64,000 bases of DNA from positions 930,001 through 994,000 of the forward strand of contig JACGCN010000004.1 of assembly GCA_014905825.1 (NCBI GenBank). Direction: 5' to 3'. The notes under the pieces were generated by a model that saw only the letters and a list, made by a program, of their open reading frames with translations, was not told where the DNA came from and ran no database searches. Positions 41,003 through 52,804 of the stretch are shown in pieces. Made by a program: the position numbers and the translations under genes. Position 1 is the stretch's first letter, and the number at the start of each line of letters is the position of its first letter. This DNA comes from Lyophyllum atratum (Eukaryota > Basidiomycota > Agaricomycetes > Agaricales > Lyophyllaceae).

Positions 41003-43135
41003 ATGGGTCTCTCAGTTACCTTGCTCGCGGCTTCGATCGTCGTCTTTGTCGCCTTGAAGATTAAATTCTTCAGGAAGGGGTTGCCCTTACCTCCAGGACC
41101 TCCGGCGGATCCTATTCTAGGACATGTGCGATTACTACCTTCAGCTGGCCAGGACGTTTTCTTCTATAACTTGGGGAAAATTTATGGTGGGACTACTAGG
41201 TCCTTCAACTAGTATACATGATGACCTTTGTTAATAGGCGATGTACTGCACTTCAGCATTTTTGGACGACCTATGATTGTGTTAAACAGTGTTAACGCAG
41301 CCATCGAGCTTTTGGATAAGCGGAGCGCCAACTACAGTGATAGACCCAATTTCCCCATTTACGAAACGTACGTTCTTTAGACACTCATGAGTTGTTGAAC
41401 TAACCCATTCGAATCCATGGCTTAGAATGGGCTTGCACGATTCGCTTGTCTTCGTGCGATACGGGAACGATCTCCGTATGTATCGAAAAATGTTGCAACA
41501 GTACTTCAGTAAGGAGAAGAGTTGAGCACATCGACGAATACAAGCCAGAGAAGCTCGTTTACTTGCGGAAAACGTCTTGGCACACCCTGAACGTCGAGGA
41601 GACTTATTAATCAGGTACTTACACATCTCCTTCCTCAAATACAATCCTGACCGATGAGTTCTAGATTTGCTACAGCTATTGTCGTCGAAATTGCTTACGG
41701 GCATCAAATCGTGTCCGATGACGATCCGTATGTCAAAATAGCTGAAGATGTGTGTATTGCAACGGCGAATTCGGGTCCTCCTGGTGGTACACCTGTCGAT
41801 ATTTTCCCATTCCGCGAGTCGCATTCCTCTTTCCTCTCGCTGAACAGTTAATAACAGCTAGAACATGCAGTCCGATACTTTCCTTCGTGGTTTCCTGGCG
41901 CATACTACGCTGGTTATGCACGGAAAACCTGGCATCTGGTGCGAAAATTGTATGATTATCCAGTGGAGTGCGTAACGGAGGAGATGGTTCGTAACTTCCC
42001 TTCATTTATACGGAAATGTGCTATTATTGATAATAGGTACAGGCCAAAGGAGACGCCAAGCCGTCATTCCTGGCTACCCAATTAGAGGCACTGCAACGTG
42101 AGGGTCGTCAAAACCCGGCCACCATTGAGCAAATCAAGGCCGCTGCTGGTGTTTTGTATATCGCAGGTGCAGAAACTGTAAATATTTACACCCGTAGGTG
42201 AAACAAAACAGAACTCACGTATGGCGATCAGACGTCGTCGACGCTCGCTTTCTTTTTCTTGGCAATGGTGCTTTATCCGGAGTGCCAAACCAAGGCGCAG
42301 GAGGAGATTGATGCTGTGGTCGGCCGTGACCGGCTTCCGGAATTCCATGACCGGGAGCAACTGCCATACGTCGAATGTCTTCTACAAGAAACGCTCCGGT
42401 ATGAATAAGACCTTGAGCCATATATACGTGAATTGACCCAAATTTACGCAGGTGGAATCATGCTGTCCCATTAGGTCTGTTGTCAAGTAATTTTATTCCA
42501 GGTTTTTACTGATATTGTTTGCCAGGCGTTCCTCATCGTTCGTTGGAAGACGATGTCTACGATGGCATGTTTATTCCCAAGGGTTCCATCATCATTGCGA
42601 ACACGAGGTACGTCTCGCATCCTCGCACGGTTGGAGCAAAATTCGACTTTTATTTACCAGAGGAATGTCCCTGGATGAAAATGTCTATGCCGATGCATCT
42701 GCATTTGAGCCGACACGCTTCTTACCAAGTCCGCTGGGCCGCGGTGAGCCTTACCCGGTAGGGCCGTTTGGTTTTGGACGAAGGTCAGTCCATAACCACT
42801 CCGCACTCAAGTCACTTCTTCGACTCTGTGTTTTGTAGGGCTTGTCCGGGTCGACACGTTGCCAACGACAGTCTCTGGATTGCAATTGTGACGATACTGT
42901 CCGCCATGCACATATCTAAGGAATTTGGGGACGACGGGAAGGAAATAGTGCCAGACGAGACACCGGTTGCGGCAGGCATTACAAGGTCTTGTGCTTCCAG
43001 CTTTCACCATGAATCTGTGAAAGCTAATGCTGACCCACCCGAAGCCACCCACAACCATTCCCATGCCGTCTCAGGGCTCGAAGTGACATGACCCAAATGC
43101 TGTTGGAACAGGCCAACACTGGGGAATGCATATGA
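41003..43135 (+). pseudogene. Cytochrome P450, copy 2, with an internal stop
   Basis: The gene is complete in layout: the anchor MGLSVTLLAASIVVFVALK, hinge PLPPGPPADPILGH, I-helix AGAET then TSSTL after an intron, ExxR in LLQETLR, FEPTRFLPS and haem loop FGFGRRACPGRH. It ends MLLEQANTGECI after an intron in the C-terminal part. In the exon that begins MGLHDSLVFVRYGND the frame meets TGA at 41523-41525. At the same place copy 3 has CGA (Arg) within KDKARSHHPIQ; copy 2 reads KEKS, stop, AHRRIQAREAR. Everything after the stop stays in frame, splice sites included, so the damage seems recent. A sequencing error or stop readthrough cannot be excluded. Confidence 0.8.
41814..41870 (+). other. GC-AG intron in P450-2
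   Basis: The donor is C|GCGAGT after FPF and the acceptor is ACATGCAG. Joining gives FPFLRYFPSWFPG, matching copies 1 and 3. Confidence 0.8.
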
Positions 43136-43707
43136 CCTGTATATGGGGATAGCATGGACCACAATACGTGATGATAACGATTGTAATTGTTGAATAGTAT
43201 GTCAGGGTGCTGACTTCCTTAGACCGGTAACAACTTCATCTGTCCGTAGAGCGGGCAGAGTAGCGAAGTGTGTTGCATGCAAATACTATATCTCTCATAT
43301 GTATCAACTATCTCAAAGGCATGATTAACTACCATACTAACTATGATATGGACAGAATCTTGTGAGTGCGCACCGTAGGCGTCCACTAACGCCCAAAGCC
43401 GCCAAATGTGGAATTGCCGTGATGCCGACAGCGCGATTCGTGGGCATGTCATCTAACTTCTAAGTAGAACACCTTCCCTGCCGTTCTGACGCCCCCGGTG
43501 AGCTTGCCTGAGCTAGCTTAGGTTCCAGGACTGTCCTGCTCATTGCCACACTACAAGTGGCCGTCGTCGGAATTTACCGAAAAGTACGAACTTACTCCGA
43601 ACTGGACAGACAAGACTAACATGAAATCACAACCTGCGATAGTCAGTGAGTATCGTAGCTTTCTAATAGTGTATATTGCGTGACCAAACATCGTCAGGCT
43701 TCCAATT
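43136..43707. other. Spacer between P450-2 and the coiled-coil gene
   Basis: No gene is seen in 572 bases. A short upstream exon of the coiled-coil gene could start at ATG near 43620 (MKSQPAIV), but joining it meets a stop. Confidence 0.4.
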
Positions 43708-44203
43708 TTGATGTCAACCGTGATAGAGGCCGCAGAGCAATGTAAAGCCCTTCTCATGGAAATGCGCGAGGCGTCCAGCAGGCGCGAACTCGCGGAACAC
43801 GAGGCAGAGGTTGACAAGGAACAGCGGTCGCTTGCGAAAAGCGCCCGCCTGGACGATCTTTTCAGGGATCTGAAGCATATCGAAGAAGGATTGCAAGATA
43901 TCAGGGAGCAAGAACCGCCATCGGATGGGCACACATGTGAGTCTAGGGTCGATCCTGATTCTTGAGAAGGTGGTTGCTATGTTTCCACAATGAAATGCAG
44001 TATCACATGCGGGCATTAACGATATTACGAGGGTCGTGGAGGAGAACCATCAGGCCCAAGTAGCCCAGTTGGTTGCGGTCATGGAAGGTGAGATGCATGC
44101 GTCTGAAGCAGCGACAGACGAGAATAACAATAACTTAGACTGCTCCGCATGTCATCGACGACAACAAACTGAACTACTCAAGAACAGCAGACCGAAAGGA
44201 TAA
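43708..44203 (+). CDS. Small coiled-coil protein, unrecognised
   Basis: Three exons give about 127 residues: MMSTVIEAAEQCKALLMEM, then a charged helical run with REASSRRELAEHEAEVDKEQ and SARLDDLFRDLKHIEEGLQD, then after an intron SHAGINDITRVVEENHQ and VAQLVAVME, and finally CSACHRRQQTELLKN. The heptad-like pattern suggests a coiled coil. I do not recognise a family. No signal peptide is seen. It sits between P450-2 and the GH128 gene, whose 3' end it faces; whether it has any link to either is unknown. The start could also be Met 43711. Confidence 0.45.
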
Positions 44204-44272
44204 CAAAGAATGCCCGTCGCAGAATTAGTACGGTGCGATAGCGAGATCCGGAGCATTTTGTCCTGTTTTGAT

Positions 44273-45334
44273 TCATCCTGTCACGTAGACTTTCCCAAGA
44301 GCGTTGAGTTGTCCGTTCGCGTCGAGGAGGTCTATGAGAATGGTTAATAGAGCGCCGTGGATGAAAGTGCAGAAGACCTTACTGTAGTGAGAATTGGTCT
44401 CCTGGCGCTACAGACGCAGTTGTATTGTCAGTTTTGGACAATAAACAGTTTACGGTAAACTGCACTGACGAAGTAGCCGAACCATGCATAGCCTTGGATC
44501 CAGTCCAGAGAGTCTAGATAAGTAATAGACGATGTGATAAAATCGAGGACGTCTGTACGGAAGAGTCACAACAACTGAGTATATACTGACGAATGGTTCA
44601 AAACTATGCAATAGACTGACCCGCATCATTCGTTGAGGTCGTAGCGAACTCGGTGACCCAGAGTGGGTACTGTGGGAATTGGCCATGCATCTGCCAGAGG
44701 TAATCATAAAAATTGCCTATGCCTTCTCCATACCTTCCAAGAAAAAGGTTGTTTAGCCCATATAGACAGGCTTTAGAGCGCGAGAGCCTACCAATGAAAC
44801 GGAATGAAGTCTATAGTGCAACCGGTACAGGCCGAAAGGAACGAGGCCAACCAAGGCCTGCCGGATGGCGCGTTGGTAACTGCAGGGGCTCCCAGGCGGA
44901 TTCCAGAGGCAGCCAGAGGTTGGATATACTGCTTCCAGAGCTGGGCCGCGCGAGCAGGATCAATATTCGATTGAGAGGCAAAGTCGGGCTCGTTGAAGGT
45001 CTGTCATGGTTGTGAGCGTCAGGAAAATTGTGGAGTAGAAATAGTTTACCAAGACTGTTTTTGCGCCCGACGCCTTCACTTTTGCTGCGAAGGTTTCGAT
45101 GCCGTTGGCCCCCCATTGCATTGGGATATAGGTGATCTTCGACTGTGCAAGGTAAGTGGGCGGTGATTGGCCCCAATCATACTGCCACGAAAGAACGCTG
45201 CTGCTTTGGTTTGCGACTTTGATGTCGTCGGGGTGGTCGCCTTCTGCAAACGCTAAACCGCGCTTGGGGTTTTTGGCAGCGAGGCATGAATTGACGAGAA
45301 GCACAAGCGACAAGACGGCGGGTGGGAAATGCAT
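44273..45334 (-). CDS. Secreted glycoside hydrolase, GH128-like
   Basis: GH128 enzymes are fungal endo-beta-1,3-glucanases with a (beta/alpha)8 barrel, acting outside the cell or on the wall. The signal peptide is MHFPPAVLSLVLLVNSCLA. Then come KRGLAFAEG, VLSWQYDWGQSP, ITYIPMQWG, the acid/base motif TFNEPDFASQ, LGAPAVTNAP, IDFIPFHWYG, the nucleophile motif LWVTEFATTS, and SLDWIQGYAWFGYF. The last exon reads LLDANGQLNALGKVYVTG. Five introns join in frame; the fourth was fixed by the need to reach VLDFITSSITYLDSLDW. The length (about 240 residues) is normal. It is divergent from the DUF1996 gene. Confidence 0.88.
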
Positions 45335-46164
45335 TTTGAAACGAAGAGCAGTGGGGGGTAGCCATAGTCCTTTTGAACGAGAGCTAACAATCTCCGAAGG
45401 TATCCCAAAACAGCATATTGAGGTTGACGATGAACATTGCTTTCGTTAATTAGGAAGTATAACACCCCACAGATCGTGTCCGACATAACCATCGCGTCTT
45501 CTGACAACACAATCGGAGCATTGATAGCCAAAGGAAAAATTCGACAAGGAATACCGTGTGGCCCGTCGACTCGTGAGTGGTCAGGTTTCTACAGCTTCAT
45601 CACAATGGCTTGCGCATTTCTGGACTCTCACTCGCCAGCGGATCGTTGTCGGGTGTACAGTCCTAAAATCGGCGACAAGGCATGAAACATGTGTCCTAGT
45701 CACGAAGCTTCCGAGATACCAGGATGACTGTGGTGGAAACGAAAAAGATTCGGAGGAACGCAAAAGGGCATTGAGGGTGGGATCGTCACGCGACGGCGTT
45801 CAAGGGTCCACCCAAATCGAGCCCAGATCGTACATATGTGTAAACAAATCCCGCATGTTTGGACGAAGCTTCGATTTCGGAGGACCGCGACCGCGCGCGT
45901 CCCTTGATGCAAGATATCTAACTACGCTTTCCCCTCCAGGAAAAACCGCCATGGAATCTCGAGGCGGAAGCCAGGATCGTTTGTTTTCTTGGGCCGCGTG
46001 ATGTCCTCCTTGGAGATTCAATCTTTTCGAGTTCACGAGGTGGCATCGCGACTAGAAAACACTCATGTTTGACCCATGCAATCCATGATATCTCGGCGTT
46101 ACTCTCGACGCATAAAAGGGATATAATTTGGTACCTCAACTGCAGTTCAACTTGACTCCTCAAT
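45335..46164. promoter_or_regulatory. Divergent intergenic region of the GH128 and DUF1996 genes
   Basis: About 830 bases separate two divergent secreted-protein genes. A TATA-like element (ATAAAAGGGATATAA, 46112-46126) stands about 40 bases before the DUF1996 start. Open frames here show no family resemblance. Confidence 0.5.
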
Positions 46165-48045
46165 ATGAAGCTCACTCCTGCTCTTACCTCCTTGTTTGTC
46201 GCTCTCGTCTCCTCTGGGTCAGCCAATGCATGGTTCCGCGTCGCTTGCACAGGACCCCTCGTCTCAGGTCTGTTGAAAAGCTACCGCTTGCTACGGATTC
46301 TGAATAAATATCAGAACGCGTCGACCCGATCATCAGTCCTACTTCTAACCCTTCTAACCACGTCCACGTTCGTACTTTGTCTTTCTAACTATGTCTTTTC
46401 CTAAGATTGCTTTCTAGACAATTCATGGTGCCAGTAGTGAGCCGATTGTTGTTCTTTATCTCGAAAGCCAGTCGTATAACCTCGGGTTTTCCAGACTTCG
46501 CCCGCGACAGCACCTTCGATACCTTGCGTGCTTCCAAGTGCACTTCGTGTCTCGTCAAACAGGTGCGCATCGTCTCCACGACAAGGAGGCTTCGTGTCTG
46601 ACATTCATTTTACAGGACTTATCTAACTACTGTATTTATTCTCCGTGCATTTAATTGTGCGGATATTGACTCCTTTTTGTAGGGTTCCCCAAGTTGTATT
46701 TCCAAGATCCCAAGACCAAGCTTTTCGAGCCTGTGAACAATGGAGGTACGTTCATCTCTCTACCCACGCTGCCGATTCCATGTTTACGTTGATCTAGGTC
46801 TCCTGGTCTATTACCAGAACCGCGGTGACGGCGACGTAAAAAATGGAGGCGCAGGCCTCAAAGCTTTCCCTCCTGGATTCAAAATGTTGAGCGGTAATCC
46901 CCGTGCTCGGTCCAAGAAGTGAAGTCCAAATCCAGTGTTCCCGCCATTAGTATTCAATGTCGCATAGATATCCGGACCTCGAAGGATCTCAGGGAGAGCT
47001 CCGCGAGCGTGCCGTACAATGGGCCTGCCTTCGCTACCCTGGCAGTGCCGGCTACAATGGTGGGTCTGCAATCCTTATTCTTCAATTTTCGCTCTTACCT
47101 GAAAAACCTAGGCTATGGCTTCCCCACCACTGACTGCGAAGCGGGTGAGTTTATTTTATTCTTAGCTCGGATTTCTTACTGAACCAACACTTTAGGTTTC
47201 AACGCGCGCGTCCACATGCCAGGTTTGCGGACCGTTATGTTCTTTGTCTTATCTTCTGATGCTTCTCCCCCCCACAGCGTGCTGGGATGGCAAAGTAAGT
47301 CACTGCACAAGAGAACCGATCATCATTTAAAGTTCGAGTATCTATCTAGAACGTCGATTCTGCTGATCATGTGTCGCACACTGCCTACCTTTCTGGCCTT
47401 GATAACGGAAAATGCCCAACTACGCACCCTGTACCCCTTATGAAGCTCTTCTATGAAGTACGTTACCTCCTAAAAATAGCAGCTGCACCTACAACACTTA
47501 CACTTCCCCGCTTCCCCAGATCACGTGGGATGTCACCGCGTTCGCATCGAGGTGGAGGCCTGGCACTGACAAGTGGCCTTTCGTCTACGCCACCGGGTAT
47601 GACCCAGTCTCCTGACTAATTCTAGCATCCTGATTACCATCATCAGTGATCCCACCGGCTACTCTTGGCATGCGGACTTCCAGAACGGTTGGGACACGAC
47701 TGCCCTCCAGAATGCCATCGACAAGTGCGATAACCCCAATGATCAAACCGGCAGTGGTAGGTTTCAATAATGCAATACTTCACGGAGAAATACCGAATCT
47801 ACTACAGGTGTCACGGAGGCATGCCCTTACTTGAACGTTCTCCAAGCGTCCGTCGGCAACGCCTGCAGAATCGCCCCAGTGGTCAACGAACCTATTGATG
47901 GTACTCTGTCTAGGCTCCCTGGGTGAGAAACCTCCTTACGAATCAGTAAGCTCCAATCTAATCTTCCGACCGCCGCAGCTGCAACCCCATTCAAACTGGC
48001 CCCGGTGATGCCACTTTGTACTCAACCTCCAACTGCCCCATCTAA
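46165..48045 (+). CDS. Secreted DUF1996 protein
   Basis: DUF1996 proteins are secreted fungal proteins of unknown activity, common in wood- and litter-decay basidiomycetes. The signal peptide is MKLTPALTSLFVALVSSGSANA; the family opening WFRVACTGPLVS follows. The first intron hides the join to ERVDPIISPTSNPSNHVH, and then TIHGAS and SKCTSCLVKQ. Later parts are FPKLYFQ, GLLVYYQNRG, GGAGLKAFPPGFKMLSG, FPTTDCEAG, HMPACWDGK, YSWHADFQNGWD and the end TSNCPI. Cysteines in the TDC, ACW and SNC segments are probably paired in disulphides. About 14 introns are needed, many near 50-60 bases. The start is the first Met after a TATA-like element. Confidence 0.88.
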
Positions 48046-50652
48046 GGTCAGGAATTGACGGGCGATTTTAAATTTTATGTGAAGTCTGGTACAGTGATAC
48101 ACGTTGATTGTGCTATGTCGTATGTGAAAATGTATTCGAGGAAAGAAATTATTCGTCCGAGATGTACGAGTTCGAGCAATACCTTCCTGACCATCAATTC
48201 AGTGGGTTAATTTAAGCGTTTTCCTTCGCCGATGGGCACATCTTGCGAGGTTTTTGACCGCATGGACACTGGGAATGACAGAACCTCTTTTCATGTATCA
48301 AGGCACCCCTTTTCTTCTTGGCAACACTCAACTTTTCAGAGGTCTTCTATGTACATCATAGATCCCTCAGGGCCAGTGATAAGCTGAAATGATGTGCTTC
48401 ACTCTATCTTTATCGCCGGCTGCTCGAGAAATATTGAGACAGGTTACTAATGACAGTCATATCGATGATAAAGAAATCAAAATCCAAAGGTGGCGTTAAT
48501 TGCCTCCATAGCATGTTGGTCGTCCTGGGTGTGGCTGGTTGGAGTGCATGGGATATGATATAACGGTTTGCATGAAAGATAGCAAGCTACTTTCCACGAG
48601 GCCTGTTTTTCTCTCCGCGTCCGATAAAGTCCCGTACTTTTGTTGTCAAGGACCGTAGAAGGAAATTACGAGGCACTAATCCAGCAGAAGAAGACACGCA
48701 CGACCGGTTCGTAATCCGAACCTCTACTACAAGTGAACAATATGACATGGTACTGAATCGAAGAGTGACAGATTCGATGATCTTCCACGCATCTCATCAA
48801 ACGACGCGGCCCGTTTTTATCGTCGCAAGTCGAGTTCCGGGCAAGGTAAATTCGCGGGTTGACAGAGGGCATGGAGGCGCCGACCTATTACTGCAACAGA
48901 GAAGGCCATTCGAGGATGTCACGCGTTTAATAGAGTCGTGTGGCGTAGGTGTTGTGTTTACCACCCGTGATCAACGACGTGGGAGATGTCCATCGGTACC
49001 GCCGAGGATGACGATATGATTCCAACACCAGACTCGAGAATTCGAGAGACTTCTTTAAGGGGTTCCAGGAGCATTGACAGAGGCACGATGGCATGATGAC
49101 AAAAATCACCTGAGAAACACGTTGCGAAAGACATAAAGAGGTCTCTCCGCGTTCAAGCAAGTGCGGTGAGGAAGATATCTGAGGGTGCGTTGCGTCGGAT
49201 GGGTTATACCGAGCAGTGAAGAAGGGACACCCGGGAGTCCACCTGGAAGTGGAGCAGCAGAAGACGAGCGGTTCCTTGAATCGGCCTTCCTAATACATTG
49301 ACCGTTTCCGGTGACTTTGATCGAGAGAAGTTTACCATGATACTGCTACGCCAAATTTGTCCATGAATACCTAGAAAGCATCAAGTTCCTTCGAAACGGG
49401 CAAGACAGATTGTGGAGATTCCCCGCCGCTGAAACTGATAAACCATCGAGACCGCTTCAAAATGTCAGTCGCATGGCAAGCTTTAAACGGTGCTCAGCTG
49501 AGCACGGCCGTCGAAATCCGCACCTGGGAAATCCCCTTGTATCAATTGAAATGTCCCCCTTCGATTTCCCTGCATATCTGATGATGAAGGTTGAAAGCCT
49601 TGCCTTTACTTTAAGGGATGCTTGGGCGTAGGTAGCACTTGGGAATCCCATGGAACACGAGGGTTCGTCAAACAGGCGGATGTGGTCATATGGCGAGGAC
49701 AGGGGCAACTACGTTACCGCCGTGCTTGTATCACCTATGGTCAGACTTGGCTAGATGTAAGCAAGGCTTTTAACCGACTGTGTTCTGGCTGAATAAACAT
49801 GATTCATGCATCAGAATACCCTCCCTGAACAGGGACAGTCAACGACTAGAGATCCACTGATGATGCCTTTCTAAAGGCATTACATAGTAGGGACGCATCC
49901 AGACATTTGACACACGTATCTGGGAGTTGGCAGTTAGGTTATCGACTCGGAACTGGCGTGACTTGAACGGGATACGCAACTTCAAGGTATGATGGCAGAT
50001 ACACATGTGTCGGGACATACAGTATCAAGGTTCGAGAGTCGAGGCCCGAGGGTGATTTACAATCGGTTGATCAACAGTCGGCAATCACCGGCACCGGCAA
50101 GTCCGTCAATGTCCGAAATGATGCATTCGTCCGCGCAACCCGTCATACCACAACCTTGAAACCCTTCCCCGTCGCCTCTCTTCGGTAGTGTAAATTTTGG
50201 AATTGACATGAAGTTGCATCATCCGAGCTCTCCCGTAATTCCGTTGCGGTTATCGCTATAACGGCTCCTTCATGAGCACTGCGCGCTCACTGTGGTCATT
50301 CCAATATGCAATTCTGGCTAAAAGTCAGGTTCGAACACCGGAAGGACGCACGGGCTTGCCTGCGCAGTGCACTGACTTCAACTGAGCTCGGAAGGACACT
50401 TTTCCCACAGTGCGTCTCAGGGTACTAATATTCTACTAGTACCTGATTTTAGATCTGCAAGATAACTCTGCGACACGGACAGCATGAAACACTGCATTCA
50501 GTGTCACTGCTTGGTCACTGCTAGCGAGCTCCAACGCAATATCCTTTTCCCTCGTACACGTGGTCGTCGCCAACGTGGGGAAGATTTTAGCCCACATATA
50601 TACGTATGAGCTCTGCATTGACTGGTTCCCATTCACCATTGTCGCGCCAGAA
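48046..50652. other. Long gene-poor stretch before P450-3
   Basis: No gene can be supported in 2.6 kb: open frames are below 100 codons and none has a recognisable domain or a plausible exon partner. No transposon protein or terminal repeat was seen. A perfect 16-base palindrome lies at 49490-49505. The promoter of P450-3 should be at the right edge. Confidence 0.45.
49490..49505. repeat. Perfect 16-base palindrome
   Basis: GTGCTCAGCTGAGCAC equals its own reverse complement. It contains the E-box-like CAGCTG. It could be chance or a binding site; nothing else supports a role. Confidence 0.35.
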
Positions 50653-52804
50653 ATGAGTCTTTCAACAAGTGCTAAGGGCCTTTCGGTCAGCCTGCTTGCG
50701 GCCTCGATTATCATCTTTACCATCCTCAGGAAAAACCGTTCCAGGGAGGGACCACCCTTGCCTCCTGGGCCTCCAGCAGACCCCGTCATAGGACACCTCC
50801 GATTAATTCCCGCAGACGGCCAGGACATGTTCTTCTACAAGTTGGGCCAAACTTATGGTGCGTCCACCTTCTCCTTTTGATATGAATGTAATGACTTATC
50901 TTTGAATAGGTGATGTGGTGCACCTGCGAGTTCTAGGGCGGTCTATTATCGTCCTAAATAGCGTTGAAGCGGCTGTCGAGCTGTTAGACAAGCGGAGCAC
51001 GAACTATAGTGATAGACCTAAATTCCCGATCTACGAAATGTGCGCCCATTTTTTATCATGTTGCAATTTCCATGACACGGGAACTAACGCACTTTCAATT
51101 CAGAATGGGCTTGGCCGATATCCTGGTCTTCGTGGGATATGGTAACGACCTTCGTATGTACAGAAAGATGCTACACCAGTACTTCAGCAAGGATAAGGCC
51201 CGATCACACCACCCGATCCAAGCTAGGGAGGCTCGCTTACTTGCGCAAAACGTCTTGTTGAACCCTCAACGTCTACGGGACTTATTGGTCCGGTACAAAA
51301 AATTCGCTTTTGATTGACGCCTAACTGACGAAATGTCAGTTTTGCGACAGCTATTATCATCGAAATTGCCTATGGACATCAAATTGTATCAGATGACGAT
51401 CCATATATCAAACTGGGCGACGACATCTCCCTCGCATCAGCAAATTCAGGTCCTCCAGGGGGTACACCTGTGGACATTTTCCCATTCCGCAAGTCACAGT
51501 CTAACACTCTCTCGTCGGAAGGATCATAACCTTCACGATTTACAGTTCGTCACTTTCCCTCTTGGTTTCCTGGAGCATATTACGCTGGTTACGCCCGCGA
51601 CACCCGAGAAGTAGTTCGAAAACTGTACGAATACCCATTACAACGCGTGAGCGAGCAAATGGTTTGTCTTTCGCATTACTTTCCCTGGCTCCAATATTGA
51701 TTGGCGTAGGCGAAAGGAGAAGCCAAGCCGTCCTTCCTAGCACACCAATTAGAAGAACTACAACGGGAAGGTCCTAAACATCCAGCGAATCTTGAGCAAA
51801 TCATGGCCGTTTCCAGCGTTTTGTATATTGCAGGCTCAGAAACCGTTGGTCCTCTTCCTTTTCCAGTGACTGGTTGAGAGACTTACCAACTGCATCCAGA
51901 CGTCGTCGACACTCTCTTTCTTCATTTTGGCAATGCTTCTTTATCCTGAATACCAAACCAAGGCACAGGAGGAGATCGATGCTATCATTGGTTCTGAACG
52001 ACTTCCAGAATTCCATGATCGGCAAAGCCTCCCGTTCCTAGAGTGTCTTCTGCAGGAAACGCTCCGGTAAGTTACATTTCCAAGCAGGGAATGAACTTGC
52101 TGACCGGGATTCTACGCAGATGGAAGCACTCCACCCCGTCAGGCTCGTTACCGACTCGGACTGATTCCATAAACATTGACTGACGACGCTCAACAGGCGT
52201 ACCGCATCGTTCCATGGAAGATGATGTCTACAAAGGCATGTTCATCCCCAAAGGGTCCATTATTATACCAAACACAAGGTATAGTCATAAGCTGCATACA
52301 CGAAAACTCGTTGAAGCTAACTTGTCCTACCAGAGGAATGACACTCGATGAAAACGTCTATCAGAATCCATTTGCCTTTGAGCCCACACGGTTCCTACCA
52401 AGCCCATTGGGTCGCGGAGAGCCTCATCCGATCGGACCTTTTGGTTTTGGACGACGGTGAGCTTTAGAGATTTGGTCAGCGTGCATACTCATCGACAATC
52501 CTATGTATAGGGCATGTCTCGGACAATACGTTGCGACTGATAGTCTTTGGATTGCAATGGCAACGATACTGTCTACTACGCATATCTCCAAAGAAATTGG
52601 AGAGGATGGAAAGGAAATCGTCCCAGACGCAACACCTGTCACCACAGGGATAACAAGGTTAATCTTCCCTGTACTTCCGTCTGTTGAAATGACACTGATG
52701 CCACCCAAAGCCACCCGAAGCCATTTCCATGCCGTTTCAAGGCTCGGACTGACATAGCACAAGTCCTCTTGAAGCAGAGCGTAGCTATGGAAAGCGAGGA
52801 CTAG
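50653..52804 (+). CDS. Cytochrome P450, copy 3
   Basis: This is the intact sister of copies 1 and 2. It has the anchor SVSLLAASIIIFTILRK, hinge PPLPPGPPADPVIGH, I-helix AGSETTSST, ExxR in LLQETLR, and FEPTRFLPS. The haem loop is FGFGRRACLGQY rather than CPGRH as in its sisters; the Cys ligand is kept. The C-terminus is AQVLLKQSVAMESED, recovered across an intron. All exons of copy 2 have counterparts here, and the Arg codon (CGA) that is a stop in copy 2 is intact. The intron after FPF has a GC donor (51489). Start Met 50653 (MSLSTSAKG) gives the expected short luminal stub before the anchor. Substrate unknown. Confidence 0.9.
51489..51545 (+). other. GC-AG intron in P450-3
   Basis: The donor is C|GCAAGT after FPF and the acceptor is TTTACAG. 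The joined reading FPFLRHFPSWFPG agrees with the sister genes. Confidence 0.82.

Noticed and set aside
45558..46001. 147-codon frame in the GH128/DUF1996 promoter region
   Set aside because: No domain and no conserved composition; sits where both promoters should be.
50281..50360. tRNA-like B box (GGTTCGAACACC)
   Set aside because: No matching TpsiC stem, A box or acceptor stem can be folded around it.
38014..52804. Biosynthetic gene cluster
   Set aside because: Only P450 genes are present; no terpene synthase, PKS, NRPS, transferase or transporter gene is visible in the window.
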